Assembly: GCF_009765735.1 (NCBI RefSeq) | Contig: NZ_LMUW01000132.1 | Coordinates: 1 to 62,834 of the forward strand | Source: Xenophilus sp. L33 | GTDB taxonomy: Bacteria; Pseudomonadota; Gammaproteobacteria; Burkholderiales; Burkholderiaceae_C | Direction of reading: 5' to 3' | DNA: 62,834 nucleotides | Part shown: piece after piece, positions 60,193 to 62,834 of the stretch | How positions within the stretch are numbered: the stretch's first letter is position 1 | Layout of the letters: each line of letters starts with the position of its first letter | Notes under the pieces: generated by a model | Database searches by the model: none | Told to the model about the DNA's origin: nothing | Seen by the model: only the letters and a program-made list of their open reading frames with translations | Made by a program: the position numbers and the translations under genes

Positions 60193-61353
60193 ATGAAAAC
60201 TCTCGGTCAGATTCTTCGGGCGATCTCCATGGCGTTCAGGAAACGACGCAACGTCCGATCGGCCAGAGCCGCCTCGCGCGGCTCGGTGGCGCGCCATCGG
60301 GCGACTCTTTCGCTGGCCCTGATCGTGGGCGCCGTTGTTCCTGCGGTCGCGAGTGCGCAGTCCTGCGTCTGGACCAAGGACAACGTGAGCTACTCGAGCG
60401 TTCCCTTCGTCTACACGGCGACCAATTTCAGTCCGCCCTCGATCGACTTCACGGGCACGAAAACGGGCGACCTGCTCACACCCTTGCAAGCCGTCACGGT
60501 GACAAGCCCTGTCGTCTGATTCATCAACTGCTCCACGTCGGGTGCTGGAGGCGGGAACATCGACCAGGCCTTCGATGGTGTCGGGGCCTTCGAGAACGCA
60601 TCCTCTTCCTTCATCACGAACATTCCGGGCGTGGGTCTCCGGATCTACAGCGGACCCAAGGGCCCGTTCGAAGGCGGGGGCAGCAACACGCGGTGGCCGA
60701 CCACGCCTTCGCTTCCGATCGGCTTCACGCTGCCTGCCCAGATCACCATCTACATGCAGCTGGTTCGCACGAGTGCGGCGGCGACGACCTCGGGCGGCGT
60801 GCTCAGTGGCGAGTTCGGCCGCATGACGCCATGGGGCGGGACCCGCCCTGGTGTCTCGTTCGTGTTCGGTGCGCCGATCCCCGTCAAGCCGGTGTTCCCG
60901 ACCTGCGCCGTGGTCCAGAAGAGCATCGGCGTGCCGCTCGGCAACGTGGAGCTGAGCAAGTTCTCGGGTGCGAATTCGACTGCCGGAAACATCGCCTCGT
61001 TCAACATCGCGCTCACATGCGGCGGCGGTTCGGCCGGGACCTCCGTCGATGCCTACATCACCCTGAGCGACCAGACCGTGCCGGGCAATCGCTCCAACGT
61101 CCTGTCGCTCACCGCCGCTTCCACCGCCACCGGCGTGGGCATCCAGTTGCGCAACGGCCAGGACAAGGCCGTGGGCTTCGGCCCGGATTCGGACGCGGCA
61201 GGCAACGTCAACCAATGGCTGGTCCAGTCGTCGATCGGCGTCGGTAGTCGCTCCTTCAACATTCCGATGACCGCGCGCTACGTGCAGACCGGAGCCCGCG
61301 TCACGCCGGGGTCCGCCAACGGCGTCGCGACGTTCACGATGAGCTATCAGTGA
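60193..61353 (+). pseudogene. fimbrial tip adhesin interrupted by one in-frame TGA
   Basis: 386 codons including an internal stop at 60517-60519. The first part has a long basic leader and signal peptide ending AVVPAVASAQ and a normal adhesin start (SCVWTKDNVSYSSVPF). After the TGA the same frame continues at once (FINCSTSGAGGG) through a lectin-like domain to a C-terminal pilin domain (CAVVQKSIGVPLGNVELSKF, ending FTMSYQ). No second lesion is visible. Either a recent nonsense mutation, read-through, or a sequence error. If real, the pilus would lack its tip adhesin. It follows the usher by nine bases. Confidence 0.8.
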
Positions 61354-61912
61354 GCGATCGCTGAACCTGCTGTCGGGCCGTAAAGACGATCGCCTCGATT
61401 CTCCAAAATTGTCGCTCCTCAGGGCCTCGCGTCGAGGCCGACGCAGATGATCGATCCGCCGCAGGCCGATGCGCCGCGGATTGCTGCCACTAAGTCCCTG
61501 AGGAGGCGCCATGGATCTCGTCGCTGTCGTCGGTGCTGTCGCTCTCGTTGACCGTGCAAGCCCGTGCGGTGGGCCGAAGCAGCCATTCCTTGCTGCTGTT
61601 GGAGGGCCTTCATATGCGAAAGCGCCTTGTCGCCACTCACTCTCGGACTTGTCTCATTCCAAGTTTCCCCCCGCCTTCATAAAGTCATAGACCGCTGATC
61701 GGCTCGCCTTTCTTGCGCGCGTTCGGTCACATGTCGTCGGCGAATGAAGGTGCGCACCTTCGAATCCCCGCACATCGCAGTCCATTGCGTCGCGCTCCGC
61801 ATGTCCAGGTCCGGGTCGCCGTGTCGGTGTCCTGACCTTTGGCCTGCATCCCGCAGGTCGGCGTGTCGCATCGCTATCGAATTTTTATCTTTCAAGTGAA
61901 TTGGAGTTTCCC
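61354..61912. other. 559-bp intergenic region between the fimbrial and BapA-type genes
   Basis: I find no gene I can support here; short reverse-strand frames at 61419-61640 and 61677-61895 lack family features or ribosome sites. A perfect 7-bp stem with a three-base loop lies at 61423-61439 (GGCCTCG/CGAGGCC) without a T-run. The last 40 bases are AT-rich and precede the BapA-type gene, so its promoter is probably here. Confidence 0.6.
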
Positions 61913-62834
61913 GTGGCTAAGAAGAAAACACAGGTCGTCGTCAACAAGAATGGCAAGCAGGCGGGTGACGCCATCGAACTCGACGGCGCTGCGCCGGTGA
62001 GGGTCAAGGCGCTGTCCGGCGTCAAGTACGTGCTCAAGGGCGAGGGGGACGTCGGCCCCGAGACCGCGACGCTGACCCGCGTCGGCGACGACCTCTGCAT
62101 CACGCTCGAGGGCCAGACCACGCCGGCGCTGGTGCTCGAAGGCTATTTCACGCTGTCCGAACCGTCGGGCCTCTATGGCGTGGCGGAAGACGGCCAGCTT
62201 TATGCCTACGGCCGCACCGACGGCGGCGACATCTTCTCCCTGGCCATCGGCGACGCCGAGACGGTCGCGCTGGCGGGCGATCCGGTGCCCGCGGGCGACG
62301 ACGATCACCACTACGCCTTCCTGCCGTTGTTGGCCGGTGGCGGTCTGGCCGCTGCGGGCATCGGCATGGCCTTCGGCGGCGGCGGCGGTGGCGGCAACAA
62401 GTTCGTGCTGCCGCCTTCCGAAGAGCAGAAGCGCAACATCATCGACCGCGATGCGCCCGACGCGGTGAAGGACCTCGTGGTCACTGACGACGTGGGCGAC
62501 AAGCAAGGCCCGCTGGCCCGCGGCGACATCACCGACGACGCACGCCCGACCTTCTCGGGCACGGCGGAGCCGGGTTCGACGGTGACCGTCTCGGACAACG
62601 GCACGGTGCTCGGCAAGGCCGCGGTCGACGCCAACGGCAACTGGAGCTTCACGCCGGGCGCCGACCTCGCAGACGGCAAGCATGTGTTCACGACCACGGT
62701 CACCGACGCCGCCGGCAACACCAGCAAGTCTTCCGATCCGTTCGTGATCGACGTCGACACGCTCGCGCCGACCCGGCCCGAGATCGGCGAAGTCATCGAC
62801 AACGCCGGCCCGATCGTCGGCCCGATCCACAACG
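61913..62834 (+). CDS. BapA-type large surface adhesin (5' part, continues beyond window)
   Basis: 307 codons seen from a GTG at 61913, preceded by GGAG at 61903. The first 120 residues (VAKKKTQVVVNKNGKQAGD ... YVLKGEGDVGPETATLTRVGDDLCITLEGQ) match the BapA/LapF prefix-like domain. A hydrophobic Gly-rich segment (FLPLLAGGGLAAAGIGMAFGGGGGGG) follows at about 138-163, then the first Ig-like repeat (PTFSGTAEPGSTVTVSDNG ... DGKHVFTTTVTDAAGNTS), and the start of the next. Such proteins are secreted by a type I system and promote biofilm. The rest, including the C-terminal signal, lies outside. Confidence 0.87.
   Translation, partial: MAKKKTQVVVNKNGKQAGDAIELDGAAPVRVKALSGVKYVLKGEGDVGPETATLTRVGDDLCITLEGQTTPALVLEGYFTLSEPSGLYGVAEDGQLYAYGRTDGGDIFSLAIGDAETVALAGDPVPAGDDDHHYAFLPLLAGGGLAAAGIGMAFGGGGGGGNKFVLPPSEEQKRNIIDRDAPDAVKDLVVTDDVGDKQGPLARGDITDDARPTFSGTAEPGSTVTVSDNGTVLGKAAVDANGNWSFTPGADLADGKHVFTTTVTDAAGNTSKSSDPFVIDVDTLAPTRPEIGEVIDNAGPIVGPIHN

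Noticed and set aside
60517..60519. Selenocysteine as explanation of the TGA in the adhesin
   Set aside because: Secreted pilus adhesins are not selenoproteins, and no SECIS-like stem-loop was recognised right after the codon.
57544..61512. Very long reverse-strand open frame across the fimbrial usher and adhesin
   Set aside because: It is the antisense of genes with clear signal peptides and family motifs; the product is Arg/His-rich without any domain, a common artefact at this GC content.
61419..61895. Two small reverse-strand frames between the fimbrial and BapA-type genes
   Set aside because: No ribosome site, no family resemblance and biased composition; insufficient evidence for genes.

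Overview
High-GC (about 68-70 %) chromosomal DNA. Gene content and gene order point to a betaproteobacterium of the Comamonadaceae, Variovorax-like: an aerobic box benzoyl-CoA operon with a BoxR regulator, a mnmG-rsmG-lysE-parA-hydrolase-parB run, minCDE, a polyhydroxyalkanoate phasin and many livKHMGF-type transporters. The genus is an inference from family knowledge. No rRNA, tRNA, IS element or CRISPR array was seen.

Layout. 1-9.1 kb: the 5' part of a PotA-like ABC ATPase, a degenerate GT51 transglycosylase, a copper chaperone, an OmpR/TctE-type two-component pair, an old-yellow-enzyme reductase, a glutathione transferase, a DUF1328 protein and a transglutaminase-like protein. 9.2-14.8 kb: housekeeping and segregation block (mnmG, rsmG, LysE exporter, parA, a small alpha/beta hydrolase, parB). 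It carries a perfect 16-bp parS inside mnmG and a 15/16 match inside rsmG. 14.9-19.9 kb: FAD-linked oxidase, cobalamin adenosyltransferase, phasin, minC-minD-minE. 20-24.4 kb: NCS2 permease, hotdog thioesterase, AsmA-like protein, OmpW.

24.5-38.0 kb is a benzoate catabolic locus made of two divergent transcription units around boxR. Leftward: a DUF4863 protein, benzoate-CoA ligase, alpha/beta hydrolase and a livKHMGF-type importer. Rightward: boxR, boxC, boxB, boxA and a MaoC-like gene. Benzoate would be imported, activated to benzoyl-CoA, epoxidised by BoxAB and ring-opened by BoxC; the semialdehyde dehydrogenase expected next is not in the window. Four TGCA-N6-TGCA-type boxes (two with one mismatch) overlap or follow the promoters I can propose and form a candidate BoxR operator set.

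38.0-39.8 kb is a lower-GC two-gene insert (a TOPRIM-like DUF4276 protein and an OLD/ABC-type ATPase) resembling a small defence module. 40-49.4 kb: acetoacetate-CoA ligase, MerR regulator plus MFS exporter, 8-oxoguanine deaminase-like amidohydrolase, a CynX-type transporter, and a LysR regulator. 49.6-53.7 kb: glutaryl-CoA dehydrogenase, a CoA-transferase and a cytoplasmic trehalase in overlapping order.

55.5-61.4 kb is a chaperone-usher fimbrial operon: two paralogous pilins, chaperone, an usher whose leader contains a (CCGATT)6 tract, and a tip adhesin broken by one in-frame TGA. The window ends inside a large BapA-type surface adhesin.
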